This document shows positions 1 through 7,319 of a DNA stretch of 40,700 nucleotides, piece after piece (position 1 is the first letter of the stretch; every line of letters begins with the position of its first letter). The stretch comes from Bacteroidaceae bacterium. GTDB lineage: Bacteria > Bacteroidota > Bacteroidia > Bacteroidales > Bacteroidaceae. Location of the stretch: NCBI GenBank assembly GCA_017642425.1, contig JAGCPB010000046.1, positions 1-40,700 of the forward strand, written 5' to 3'. The notes under the pieces were generated by a model. The model had not been told where the DNA came from and ran no database searches. It saw nothing but the letters and a program-made list of their open reading frames with translations. The translations under genes and the position numbers were made by a program.

Positions 1-855
1 CATCCAGAACTTTTCATAAACTGTTATCTCTCCTAGGTTTGAAGGAATGACCTTACCCGTTCTGAGTAGGGCATTAGTCGGAATCTTGGTGTACAGTTCA
101 TACTTTTCCGGTATCAGATACCCGTCCAGCTTATATGCACCGCATTCTCCGCCCCAGTTCATACCGTCAGGGAGGATGATGTTTTCCCACTCACGTGCAT
201 TACCTCGCGTAAAAGCATATCGTGAAAGAATCAGTCTGGGTTTAAGCACTTGGTTATATCCCTGTGACCATAAATCCAGTAGTCCGGTAAGATTGGTAAG
301 ATTTCTGCCGTTTGAAGACTCAAAACAGTACTGCGGCGTAAGTGCATCTACCACATTCTTAACTGTACCAACAGAAACACCCGTTGCGGCTTGGATTTCC
401 CTGAATGATTTCCGTATGTTCAGGGGATTCAGCAGCAGATAATACATCACCTTGATACCAGCCGTGCGGAATACCATATTTGATGGTTGCTTGCGATACT
501 CTGATTTTCTCCCTCTGATTGAAAGGTAAGGACCACCTTCAGGAGTTATCTCGCAATTGCCCGAAGCATCCAGGATATTAATTCCATCATTTTTTGCCAC
601 TGATAAAATTTCATAGGGCACCGTACCACAAACAAGCAGTGGAGAATCATCTCTATTTTTTGTCATTTGTTTCAACTGAGCAACTGCATGATTATATACA
701 GTATTATCAACAGTAGTCTTAACTTCATAGACAAAACGCCTACCTAAAATGGTAACACTATCATCTCCAACTAAAGAAACAGCACCATCTTTACCTAGAT
801 AATCATCCAATTGGCGTATAGCCTCATTTAGTATTTCATTCTCTCTTATGTTCAT
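1..855 (-). CDS. AbiEi-type (type IV toxin-antitoxin) antitoxin/transcriptional regulator, 3' end outside window
   Basis: An open frame runs from an ATG at 855 down to the window edge without a stop (285 codons). The N-terminal part (about residues 1-110) looks like a nuclease-fold domain with the stretch FVYEVKTTVDN, and it is followed by a winged-helix segment (IRKSFREIQAATGVSVGTVK, about residues 150-170). This order matches the AbiEi_2 family, which in type IV systems represses and neutralises an AbiEii nucleotidyltransferase toxin. The toxin gene, if present, would lie beyond position 1, so the pairing cannot be confirmed. The start is fixed by a good Bacteroidota promoter at 889-920. 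The promoter-proximal half is visibly more AT-rich than the core genes, which fits recent acquisition. I recognise the family from overall pattern only; function as an antitoxin is inference. Confidence 0.72.
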   Translation of the reverse strand, partial: MNIRENEILNEAIRQLDDYLGKDGAVSLVGDDSVTILGRRFVYEVKTTVDNTVYNHAVAQLKQMTKNRDDSPLLVCGTVPYEILSVAKNDGINILDASGNCEITPEGGPYLSIRGRKSEYRKQPSNMVFRTAGIKVMYYLLLNPLNIRKSFREIQAATGVSVGTVKNVVDALTPQYCFESSNGRNLTNLTGLLDLWSQGYNQVLKPRLILSRYAFTRGNAREWENIILPDGMNWGGECGAYKLDGYLIPEKYELYTKIPTNALLRTGKVIPSNLGEITVYEKFWM

Positions 856-888
856 TGTGTAACTTGTGTTTAAAAATAATGAACACCA

Positions 889-920
889 CAAAGATAATGA
901 ACAAGCGCTGATTAACCAAA
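889..920 (-). promoter_or_regulatory. Bacteroidota promoter for the AbiEi-type gene
   Basis: On the minus strand TTTG (920-917), 20 bases, then TATCTTTG (896-889): a near-perfect match to the Bacteroidales -33/-7 consensus. Transcription would begin near 882, about 27 bases before the ATG at 855. Confidence 0.75.
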
Positions 921-997
921 AACTTTTCAAGTATTTTTATTTATTTGTGTATCCACACATGCATTATCGCATCCATACACATGGGAATATGAAAATG

Positions 998-1029
998 TTT
1001 GCTTGTTTTAAGGGAATGCGCTACCTTTG
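998..1029 (+). promoter_or_regulatory. Orphan Bacteroidota promoter on the plus strand
   Basis: TTTG (998-1001), 20 bases, TACCTTTG (1022-1029). It points rightwards into a region where no plus-strand gene is credible and meets a terminator-like hairpin within about 60 bases. It may drive a very short RNA or be the remnant of a promoter whose gene was lost. Confidence 0.5.
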
Positions 1030-1040
1030 TCCCCACTAGA

Positions 1041-1087
1041 ACCCGCAAAGCCTCTCAAACAATGCTCAAATGGCGGGTCGTTTTTTT
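1041..1087 (+). terminator. Terminator-like hairpin on the plus strand
   Basis: ACCCGC (1041-1046) pairs with GCGGGT (1073-1078), followed by CG and seven T (1081-1087). The stem is only 6 bp with a 26-base loop, so it is weak, but the T-run is good. It overlaps the 3' end of the small minus-strand ORF at 1055-1264. Confidence 0.4.
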
Positions 1088-1264
1088 ACTACGAGCAGAA
1101 AGCCGAGCGGTGACTTGAGCCTGATCCAGCTGGGCTGCGGTACCACGATATTGGGTATAGGGCTTGCGCTTGTAGAAGCACTGGCCGTTACGGTGGTAGA
1201 AGGTGATGTTGCCTATGCTGGACCAGCAGTCCTGGATTATGGGTGTGGGATGGAATTTGGGCAT
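1055..1264 (-). CDS. Small hypothetical protein, possibly a truncated remnant
   Basis: A 69-residue ORF. Its first ~48 residues contain GNITFYHRNGQCFYKRKP and GTAAQLDQAQV, which resemble the N-terminus of short Bacteroidales proteins of the pattern G-x-hydrophobic-Y-x-R-N-G-...-T-A-A-Q. After that point the sequence becomes low in pattern (ARLSARSKKTTRH), suggesting that the normal C-terminus has been replaced or frameshifted. A TACCTTTG -7 box at 1298-1291 sits 27 bases before the ATG, which favours expression. Function unknown. Confidence 0.45.
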   Translation of the reverse strand: MPKFHPTPIIQDCWSSIGNITFYHRNGQCFYKRKPYTQYRGTAAQLDQAQVTARLSARSKKTTRHLSIV

Positions 1265-1290
1265 GGTTTCATGGTGTTAGTGTTACTATA

Positions 1291-1298
1291 CAAAGGTA
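1291..1298 (-). promoter_or_regulatory. Candidate -7 box for the small ORF
   Basis: TACCTTTG on the minus strand (1298-1291). No convincing TTTG lies about 20 bases upstream, because the position is occupied by the hairpin at 1308-1333. Only half of the consensus is met. Confidence 0.4.
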
Positions 1299-1300
1299 CG

Positions 1301-1333
1301 AAAAACCGGTGTAAATACTCACTTGTTTACACC
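1301..1333 (-). terminator. Intrinsic terminator for the ORF at 1319-1693
   Basis: A perfect 8-bp inverted repeat, GGTGTAAA (1308-1315) and TTTACACC (1326-1333) with a 10-base loop, is followed on the minus strand by GGTTTTT (1307-1301). It overlaps the stop codon of the minus-strand ORF. The symmetry would also suit an operator. Confidence 0.5.
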
Positions 1334-1693
1334 AGCATGCCTAGTTATCCTGAATGTGCAGCGGTCTGCCCCTCGGAGTATGGTGTTCACAATCCGGACT
1401 TGGAACTGGCTGGCTGGCTCAAGCTGGGAGAGAATGTAGAGAATACTCTGACGGGAGCACTCGCATTGCTGGGGATTGGTGCGGAGTCCACACTTTACTT
1501 TGGGACACGAACATTCCAGATAACTGAGTTCATATTCCAGACCGGGCCTGATGACCCTTCCCTGATAGGAACGGCTGTTGTATCCTTCGGAGTAAATCCT
1601 GTCAAAATCGCCGTTATACTTGGCATATATCTGCTTGTGTAACGGGAGGACACAATCCTTGACGCATTCTATAGCTTCTTCTTTATAACCCAT
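1319..1693 (-). CDS. Cysteine-rich hypothetical protein, probably N-terminally truncated
   Basis: A 124-residue ORF. The C-terminal half has a striking cysteine pattern, ECSCPKVKCG then QQCECSRQS, and ends ILRGADRCTFRI. This layout (CxCP, CECSRQ, LRGxxxCxFRI) resembles small Bacteroidota/Firmicutes domains of the DUF6144 or ATC-hydrolase-like type; I am not certain which. Full members should be longer, with a helical N-terminal domain. Here an in-frame stop lies seven codons before the ATG at 1693, and the sequence further upstream in the other frames does not look homologous, so the gene may be a 5'-truncated relic. Its 3' end has a plausible terminator. No function is assigned. Confidence 0.5.
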   Translation of the reverse strand: MGYKEEAIECVKDCVLPLHKQIYAKYNGDFDRIYSEGYNSRSYQGRVIRPGLEYELSYLECSCPKVKCGLRTNPQQCECSRQSILYILSQLEPASQFQVRIVNTILRGADRCTFRITRHAGVNK

Positions 1694-1827
1694 ATTGAGG
1701 CGTATGTTGGTTTAACGGAGCCAAATATAGGTATTTGTACTGATACGAGAGATATGTTGAGTACGCAGTTCATGTGATTCAGGTTGATGTCTTGAAATTT
1801 TACTGCTAAGCTTTCCAGTTGCAGTAG

Positions 1828-1920
1828 CAGGACATACGGGTTGGAAACCATCAGTGAAGAGGCGTAAGCGGAGGGGTTCGGAGTAGCCTCGTAACGTTGG
1901 TTTCCAGCCCGTATGTCCTG
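1828..1920. repeat. Long imperfect hairpin (23-bp arms, 47-base loop)
   Basis: The arm at 1828-1850 (beginning CAGGACATACGGG) is the reverse complement of 1898-1920 (ending CCCGTATGTCCTG) except for one position that would still pair as G-U. The loop is 1851-1897. It lies just past the stop of the asparaginase gene, but neither side has a T-run, so it is not a simple terminator. It may be a palindromic repeat, a small non-autonomous element or a structured 3' UTR. The remainder of 1694-1939 shows nothing else. Confidence 0.7.
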
Positions 1921-1939
1921 TGGTGCTTAAAAAGAAAAA

Positions 1940-2968
1940 TCAAGAAATCTCCCCCCGAAGATTAAGAGAGAGTTCACGCTTAACCACGTCATTATTAGCC
2001 GTAGCCCCCATAAGGAAGAAAAGCTTAGCCAAAGCCGCCTCGGTAGTAAGGTCACGCCCCGAAACCACGCCCACATCCCGAAGGGCCCGTCCGGTAGCAT
2101 AAATATCCATGTTGACAGTTCCCGCCAGACACTGAGTGACATTGAGCAGAACCTTACCCATAGCCGATGATTCCCGCACAATATCCACGAACCAGTCCTT
2201 GGAAATGGCATTGCCCGATCCGTAAGTCTCAATAATCACAGCGCGAGTATCGGAGCCCAGAAGAATGTCACGCACAACCTGAGGCGTGATGCCCGGATGC
2301 ACCTTAAGAATTGACACGCGAGTATCAAGAGCGGTATTTATGCTGAACGCTGCCGATGAAGGCCGCATGATATGCTTGTCATTGTACAGGATATCAATTC
2401 CGGCAGTAGCCAAAGGAGGATAGTTGGGCGAGCGGAAAGCGTGGAACGATGTGGAATCAGCCTTGGTGCTGCGGTTGCCGCGCAGAAGCTGCGAGTTGAA
2501 GAAAATGCAGACCTCAGGCACAACGGCGCTGCCATCCGGATTCTTGGCCACGGCAATCTCGACCGATGAAATCAGGTTCTCCTTGCCGTCGGTACGCGGA
2601 CGCCCCACAGGCAGCTGGCTTCCCGTAAAGATTACCGGTTTGGACAGGTTCTCCAGCATAAAGCTCAGTGCCGATGCCGAATAGGCCATAGTGTCTGTAC
2701 CGTGCAGGATGACAAACCCGTCATAATCATCGTAGCGGTCACGGATAATCTCTGCCAGACGCACCCAGAGCGCAGGCTCCACATCGGACGAATCTATGAG
2801 CGGAGAGAATGTGTAATGGTCAATCCTGCAGGTGAACTTGTTCAGTTCAGGAACGGATTCCATAAGCCCGTCAAAGTCAAACGGGGTCAGGGCACCGCGG
2901 CTGTCCTCTTTCATTCCGATGGTGCCGCCGGTGTAAATAAGCAGAACTGCAGAACCTCCATTGTCCAT
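1940..2968 (-). CDS. ansA: Type I L-asparaginase
   Basis: This 342-residue enzyme hydrolyses L-asparagine to aspartate and ammonia. The first catalytic threonine is in IYTGGTIGM (about residues 12-20) and the second is in the HGTDTMAYSASAL motif (about residues 90-102), followed by the conserved KPVIFTGSQLP. No signal peptide is visible, so it is a cytoplasmic type I enzyme, and the length is normal. The start lies four bases after the stop of the upstream Rid-family gene, so the two are almost certainly one transcript. The pairing suggests joint nitrogen or amino-acid catabolism, but that is inference. Confidence 0.93.
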   Translation of the reverse strand: MDNGGSAVLLIYTGGTIGMKEDSRGALTPFDFDGLMESVPELNKFTCRIDHYTFSPLIDSSDVEPALWVRLAEIIRDRYDDYDGFVILHGTDTMAYSASALSFMLENLSKPVIFTGSQLPVGRPRTDGKENLISSVEIAVAKNPDGSAVVPEVCIFFNSQLLRGNRSTKADSTSFHAFRSPNYPPLATAGIDILYNDKHIMRPSSAAFSINTALDTRVSILKVHPGITPQVVRDILLGSDTRAVIIETYGSGNAISKDWFVDIVRESSAMGKVLLNVTQCLAGTVNMDIYATGRALRDVGVVSGRDLTTEAALAKLFFLMGATANNDVVKRELSLNLRGEIS

Positions 2969-2972
2969 AATC

Positions 2973-4076
2973 CTAGTATACAGCTATGCACTCCATCTCC
3001 ACAAGCCAGCCCGGACGGCAGACCGGAGCCTGCACCATAACACGCGGGCAGTCAGGGAAACGGGTGTCAAATATTTTATTAACCACGGCGTAGTCTGCGA
3101 TATCGCGCAGATAGACAATCATGGAGCCCACCTGAGAGAAACCGCAGCCGCCCTCGGCAAGCAGCACTTCAACATTCTCAATCATACGCTCAGTCTGCCG
3201 CACGATATCCCCTTCATACAGAATCTTGCCCTTATTGTCAATGCTGGCCGTGCCTGAGATATAGACATGTCTGCGGTCCGGATACTCAACCACAGTGCCG
3301 CGCTCAAACCGTACGCCATACTGTGAAGTGCGGTTCAAGTGACTCTCACCGTGAAGATATTTTACCAGGACACCGGGGCCTGAAACAGCGACCGCATCAA
3401 GCATCACCTTGTTGTTGTGACTGGCGGTGCGCCCCTCAATTCCGGTACTTGCTATGAAATGGGTATCGGGAGTAAGTCCGTGACGGTCAAAAACGGCGTT
3501 GCGGCCGTCAACCACACCCTTGTAGTTAACGTCAATGTTCTGTACAAAGAGCCATGTGCGCATGCAGTTGGTCTCAAGCGTGAGGCCCTGAGATTCAAGA
3601 CCGGAGCTGAGTTCATCAAGCAAAGAAACCGTCTGGCCGTATGAGCCCTCGCTGTCAGAAAGACCGTTGGTATACCAGTATTCATCGATGCCTCTTTCCG
3701 ATATCCTGTGCATCCTGTCAGATATACGGGACAGCTTGGCCTCCTTTCTGCACCAGACCATAGCTGCAATCTTGGTCCCGTTAAGGGGAGCCTGTCCTAT
3801 GATTGAAACCGGACAGTCCAGACCCATACGTTCGCACAAAACCGCAGTCTGGTTTGCCGGATCGCTCAAGAAGAAACGCACCAGCACAGGAGTACCCTCG
3901 GCATCCACCACTTTGTGCGCATGGGCAAGAATCAAATCCAGCTGATTACGGAAAGGCATTACAGTATCGGTAAGCGTCAGAATGGAGAAAGATTCCAAGA
4001 AACATCCGTCGCTGCCGGCCGTCCATCTGCCGGTCCTTACCAGAATACCTGAATCAGAATATGTAGAGTAAACCAT
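2973..4076 (-). CDS. Two-domain Rid (YjgF/YER057c/UK114) family protein, FkbO/Hyg5-like
   Basis: The last ~120 residues form a clear Rid domain: YISGTASIDNKGKILYEGD, VEVLLAEGG, a YLRD segment and RPGWLVEMECIA, which carries the arginine and glutamate normally used to bind imine or carboxylate substrates. The preceding ~240 residues look like a degenerate second copy, the architecture of chorismatase-like proteins (FkbO/Hyg5), although chorismate hydrolysis cannot be claimed. The frame is open back to 4163, but I chose the ATG at 4076 because the longer start would sit inside the divergent peptidase promoter (4129-4159) and adds 29 residues with no family resemblance. It is the first gene of a pair with ansA. 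Confidence 0.75.
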   Translation of the reverse strand: MVYSTYSDSGILVRTGRWTAGSDGCFLESFSILTLTDTVMPFRNQLDLILAHAHKVVDAEGTPVLVRFFLSDPANQTAVLCERMGLDCPVSIIGQAPLNGTKIAAMVWCRKEAKLSRISDRMHRISERGIDEYWYTNGLSDSEGSYGQTVSLLDELSSGLESQGLTLETNCMRTWLFVQNIDVNYKGVVDGRNAVFDRHGLTPDTHFIASTGIEGRTASHNNKVMLDAVAVSGPGVLVKYLHGESHLNRTSQYGVRFERGTVVEYPDRRHVYISGTASIDNKGKILYEGDIVRQTERMIENVEVLLAEGGCGFSQVGSMIVYLRDIADYAVVNKIFDTRFPDCPRVMVQAPVCRPGWLVEMECIAVY

Positions 4077-4128
4077 CAGTCCATTTGGATAAATATGCCG
4101 CGAATATAGCGTTTTTCGGGCTATAAGC

Positions 4129-4159
4129 TTTGATGAATGGTGCAAAAAGAATAAATTTG
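4129..4159 (+). promoter_or_regulatory. Promoter of the C1 peptidase gene
   Basis: TTTG (4129-4132), 19 bases, TAAATTTG (4152-4159). Transcription would begin near 4166, 28 bases before the ATG at 4194. It occupies what would be the 5' end of the longest possible Rid-family reading frame on the other strand. Confidence 0.72.
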
Positions 4160-4193
4160 GCATCTCTAAACTGCAAATTAATCATTTATAAGT

Positions 4194-5333
4194 ATGAAAA
4201 AGATATTCATCGTCGCTTCATTGGCACTAGTCTGCGCTGGCGTATCCGCACAGAACGAAAAGAAAGAGGAACCCAAGGGTTACCAGTTCACCACAGTTGA
4301 TTCACTGGCCATAACATCAGTCAAGGACCAGGCCAATTCCGGTACCTGCTGGTCATTCTCATCGATAGGATTCTTTGAGTCTGAACTGCTCCGTCTGGGC
4401 AAGGGTGAGCATGACCTGGCCGAGATGTTCGTGGTACACAAGACCATGGAGGACCGCGCCAAGGCGGCCGTACGCCTGCACGGTGACATAGAGTTTGCCC
4501 AGGGCGGCAGCTTCTACGATGTAGTTTACTGCTGGAAGAACTACGGAATGGTTCCGCAGGAGGTTATGCCCGGCATCATGTACAAGAGTGACCGCATCAA
4601 CCACACCGAGCTTACCGCTGTGGCAAAGGCATATGTGGATGCATTGGCCAAGAGCAACATCAAGAAGTTGAGTGATGTATGGCAGAAAGGATTCTCCGGA
4701 ATATACGACGCCTACATTGGCGAGTGCCCCGAGAAATTCACATACAACGGAAAGGAGTACACCCCGCAGTCATACGCCCAGTCACTGGGTCTGAACATGG
4801 ATGACTATGTATCTCTGACTTCATTTACCCATCATCCTTTCTATGAGCAGTTTATCATAGAGATTCAGGATAACTGGCGCTGGGGTCTCTCATACAACCT
4901 GCCGCTTGACGAGTTCATGCAGGTGATGCATAACGCCATCAAGACCGGATACACATTCGCATGGGGTGCCGATGTCTCCGAGACCGGATTCCTGCGCGCC
5001 AAACCCGCCATCTGCGTAATCCCCACCGATGAGGACAAGGAGAACAAGATTCTGCGCGAGCCCGGACAGGAGAAGGAAATCACCCAGGAGATGCGCCAGG
5101 AGGGCTATGACAACTGGGAGACCACCGATGACCACGGCATGCAGATATTCGGTATTGCCAAGGACCAGAACGGCAAAGAGTACTTCATGGTCAAGAACTC
5201 ATGGAACACCACCGCCGGAAACAACGGTATCTGGTATGCAAGCGATGCCTACGTAGCCCTTAAGACCATAAATATCCTGGTTCATAAGGATGCACTGCCC
5301 AAGGATATCAAGAAAAAGCTTGGAATAAAGTAA
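4194..5333 (+). CDS. Exported C1-family cysteine peptidase (aminopeptidase C/bleomycin hydrolase type)
   Basis: The 379-residue product starts with a signal peptide (MKKIFIVASLALVCAGVSAQ) and continues with a papain-fold protease. The catalytic cysteine is Cys52 in SGTCWSFSS, the histidine is His314 in DDHGMQIFG and the asparagine is Asn335 in VKNSWNT. The long insert between them (about residues 90-290) is typical of PepC/bleomycin hydrolase rather than classical papain. It lacks a propeptide of any size. Enzymes of this family trim N-terminal residues from peptides; the signal peptide puts this one in the periplasm or beyond. It is monocistronic: its own promoter lies at 4129-4159 and a strong hairpin follows at 5355. 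Confidence 0.9.
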   Translation: MKKIFIVASLALVCAGVSAQNEKKEEPKGYQFTTVDSLAITSVKDQANSGTCWSFSSIGFFESELLRLGKGEHDLAEMFVVHKTMEDRAKAAVRLHGDIEFAQGGSFYDVVYCWKNYGMVPQEVMPGIMYKSDRINHTELTAVAKAYVDALAKSNIKKLSDVWQKGFSGIYDAYIGECPEKFTYNGKEYTPQSYAQSLGLNMDDYVSLTSFTHHPFYEQFIIEIQDNWRWGLSYNLPLDEFMQVMHNAIKTGYTFAWGADVSETGFLRAKPAICVIPTDEDKENKILREPGQEKEITQEMRQEGYDNWETTDDHGMQIFGIAKDQNGKEYFMVKNSWNTTAGNNGIWYASDAYVALKTINILVHKDALPKDIKKKLGIK

Positions 5334-5354
5334 ACAAGTCTTCATAAAATCTTA

Positions 5355-5393
5355 AACGGCAGGGACGTATTACAGCGTTCCTGCCGTTCTTTA
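5355..5393 (+). terminator. Intrinsic terminator after the C1 peptidase
   Basis: A 13-bp stem (5355-5367 with 5376-5388, core AACGGCAGG/CCTGCCGTT, one G-U pair) with an 8-base loop is followed by CTTTA. The T-run is short, but the stem is strong and correctly placed 22 bases after the stop. Confidence 0.7.
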
Positions 5394-5436
5394 TGCACAT
5401 ACTTTAAAAATACTTACTAATAATTAGCAACTCTTT

Positions 5437-5468
5437 ATTGACAATAATAAAGGGGTTTCTTATCTTTG
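5437..5468 (+). promoter_or_regulatory. Promoter of the recJ operon
   Basis: ATTG (5437-5440), 20 bases, TATCTTTG (5461-5468). It predicts a leader of roughly 100 bases before recJ at 5578. An out-of-frame ATG at 5550 opens a short reading frame overlapping the recJ start; this may be chance in an A-rich leader. Confidence 0.7.
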
Positions 5469-5577
5469 CAGTTTGGAACAAACCGGTCTTGACATTACAC
5501 CGCCCGGAATAGTGGAAGTTGGACAGCAAGACCACATAAACTACTCAAAATGAATAAAATAAAAAATAACATAAATA

Positions 5578-7311
5578 ATGAACTTCAGATGGAACTATGT
5601 GCCCCCCACCCCGGAGATGACAGAGGCAGCCAATGAGTTATCAAAGGCTGTCGGGATAAGTCCCGTTCTCTGCCGCCTTCTGATTGAGAGAGGCATAACC
5701 AGTAAGACCGAAGTACAGAAATTTTTCAACCCGCAACTGAACGAACTGCTTGACCCTTGGCTCATGGATGACATGGACAAGGCAGTAGCACGTATCAACA
5801 GCGCCATTGAGCGCGGCGAGCGCATTCTGGTTTACGGTGATTATGACGTGGACGGCACCACTGCCGTTGCGTTGGTGTACAACTTCCTTAAAAGGGATTA
5901 CGACAATCTGGACTACTACATTCCGGACCGTTACAATGAGGGTTACGGAGTGTCGGAGCAGGGTGTGGATTACGCCTATGAGACAGGCGTAAAACTGGTC
6001 ATAGTGCTTGACTGTGGCATCAAGGCCATTCAGGAGATAGCCTACGCCAAGGAGAAAGGCATTGATTTCATTGTATGTGACCATCATGTACCCGATGACG
6101 AACTGCCCCCCGCAGTGGCCATCCTGAACGCCAAGCGTTTTGACTCCCACTATCCCTTCAAGCACCTTTCCGGCTGCGGTGTGGGATTCAAGCTTATGCA
6201 GGCCTATGCCCTTGACAACGGCATACCGTTCAGCGAACTTCTGCCCAGTCTGGATCTGGTGGCAGTGAGCACTGCATCCGACATAGTACCCATCATGGGC
6301 GAGAACCGTGTGCTTACCCATTACGGTCTGGAACAGCTCAACAGTAATCCATGCACAGGTCTCAAGGCCATCATACAGGTATGCAAGCTTTCTGACAAGA
6401 ACCTGACAATAAACGATATCGTATTCAAGATTGGCCCGCGTCTGAACGCAGCCGGCCGTATGAGCAGCGGCAAGAAGGCCGTTGACCTGATGGTTGAGAA
6501 AGACTTTAACCGTGCCCTTGAACTTGCCGAGAACATAGACAAGGAGAATGATGAGCGCAAGAAAGATGACAAGGAGATGACCGAGGAGGCCAATACCATT
6601 GTCACCAATCTTGAGGACAGCGAGAACCGCCACGCCATCGTGCTCTACAACGCCGAGTGGAAACGCGGTGTGATAGGTATCGTGGCATCACGTCTTACCG
6701 AGGTGTTCTACAAGCCTGCCGTGGTACTTACCAAGACCGGTGAACTGGCCACGGGATCGGCCCGTTCCGTTTCCGGATTTGATGTATATAAGGCTATAGA
6801 GAGCTGCAAGGACCTGCTTGAGAATTTTGGCGGCCACACTTACGCTGCAGGTCTGTCACTTAAGGTTGAGAACGTCGAGGAGTTCAAGCGCCGTTTTGAG
6901 GAGTACGTTACAAACCATATAGAACCCGACCAGATTGAGGCATCGATAGACATCAACGCAGACCTGGACTTCAAGGACATCACGCCCAAGTTCTTCCGTG
7001 ACCTCAAGAAGTTCCAGCCGTTCGGCCCCGACAACAGCAAGCCGGTGTTCCGCACCCGTAACGTCTATGACTACGGCACCAGCAAGGTTGTGGGCCGCGG
7101 ACATGAGCACATCAAGCTGGAGCTGATAGACAGCAAGAGCGGTCATCCGCTCAACGGCATAGCCTTTGGTCAGAGTTCATACGTGAACTACATCAAGACC
7201 AAACGCTCATTCGACATCTGCTATACCATTGAGGAGAACAACTTCAAGCAGGGAGAGGTTCTGCTGCAGATAGAGAGCATCAAACCCAACACACCCGATA
7301 CCAAAGCCTGA
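5578..7311 (+). CDS. recJ: Single-stranded-DNA-specific exonuclease RecJ
   Basis: RecJ degrades single-stranded DNA 5' to 3' in recombination and mismatch or base-excision repair. The 577-residue product has the DHH-family signatures in order: VYGDYDVDGTTA (about residues 85-96), DCGIK (about 141-145), the name-giving DHH in VCDHHVPDDE (about 166) and a glycine-rich GCGVGFKL segment. The C-terminal DHHA1 and OB-like regions follow (GFDVYKAI, NFGGHTYAAGLSL). The length is normal. It is the first gene after the promoter at 5437-5468, and recQ starts eight bases past its stop, so exonuclease and helicase are made together. Confidence 0.97.
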   Translation: MNFRWNYVPPTPEMTEAANELSKAVGISPVLCRLLIERGITSKTEVQKFFNPQLNELLDPWLMDDMDKAVARINSAIERGERILVYGDYDVDGTTAVALVYNFLKRDYDNLDYYIPDRYNEGYGVSEQGVDYAYETGVKLVIVLDCGIKAIQEIAYAKEKGIDFIVCDHHVPDDELPPAVAILNAKRFDSHYPFKHLSGCGVGFKLMQAYALDNGIPFSELLPSLDLVAVSTASDIVPIMGENRVLTHYGLEQLNSNPCTGLKAIIQVCKLSDKNLTINDIVFKIGPRLNAAGRMSSGKKAVDLMVEKDFNRALELAENIDKENDERKKDDKEMTEEANTIVTNLEDSENRHAIVLYNAEWKRGVIGIVASRLTEVFYKPAVVLTKTGELATGSARSVSGFDVYKAIESCKDLLENFGGHTYAAGLSLKVENVEEFKRRFEEYVTNHIEPDQIEASIDINADLDFKDITPKFFRDLKKFQPFGPDNSKPVFRTRNVYDYGTSKVVGRGHEHIKLELIDSKSGHPLNGIAFGQSSYVNYIKTKRSFDICYTIEENNFKQGEVLLQIESIKPNTPDTKA

Positions 7312-7319
7312 CCGGGATT

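Noticed and set aside
1070-1642. A 190-codon open frame on the plus strand
   Set aside because: It is antisense to two minus-strand ORFs with better features, crosses their terminator and promoter and shows no recognisable protein pattern.
4077-4163. N-terminal extension of the Rid-family gene
   Set aside because: It overlaps the consensus promoter of the divergent peptidase and shows no family resemblance.
5641-6633. A 330-codon minus-strand open frame inside recJ
   Set aside because: Antisense shadow of recJ with no motif and no promoter.
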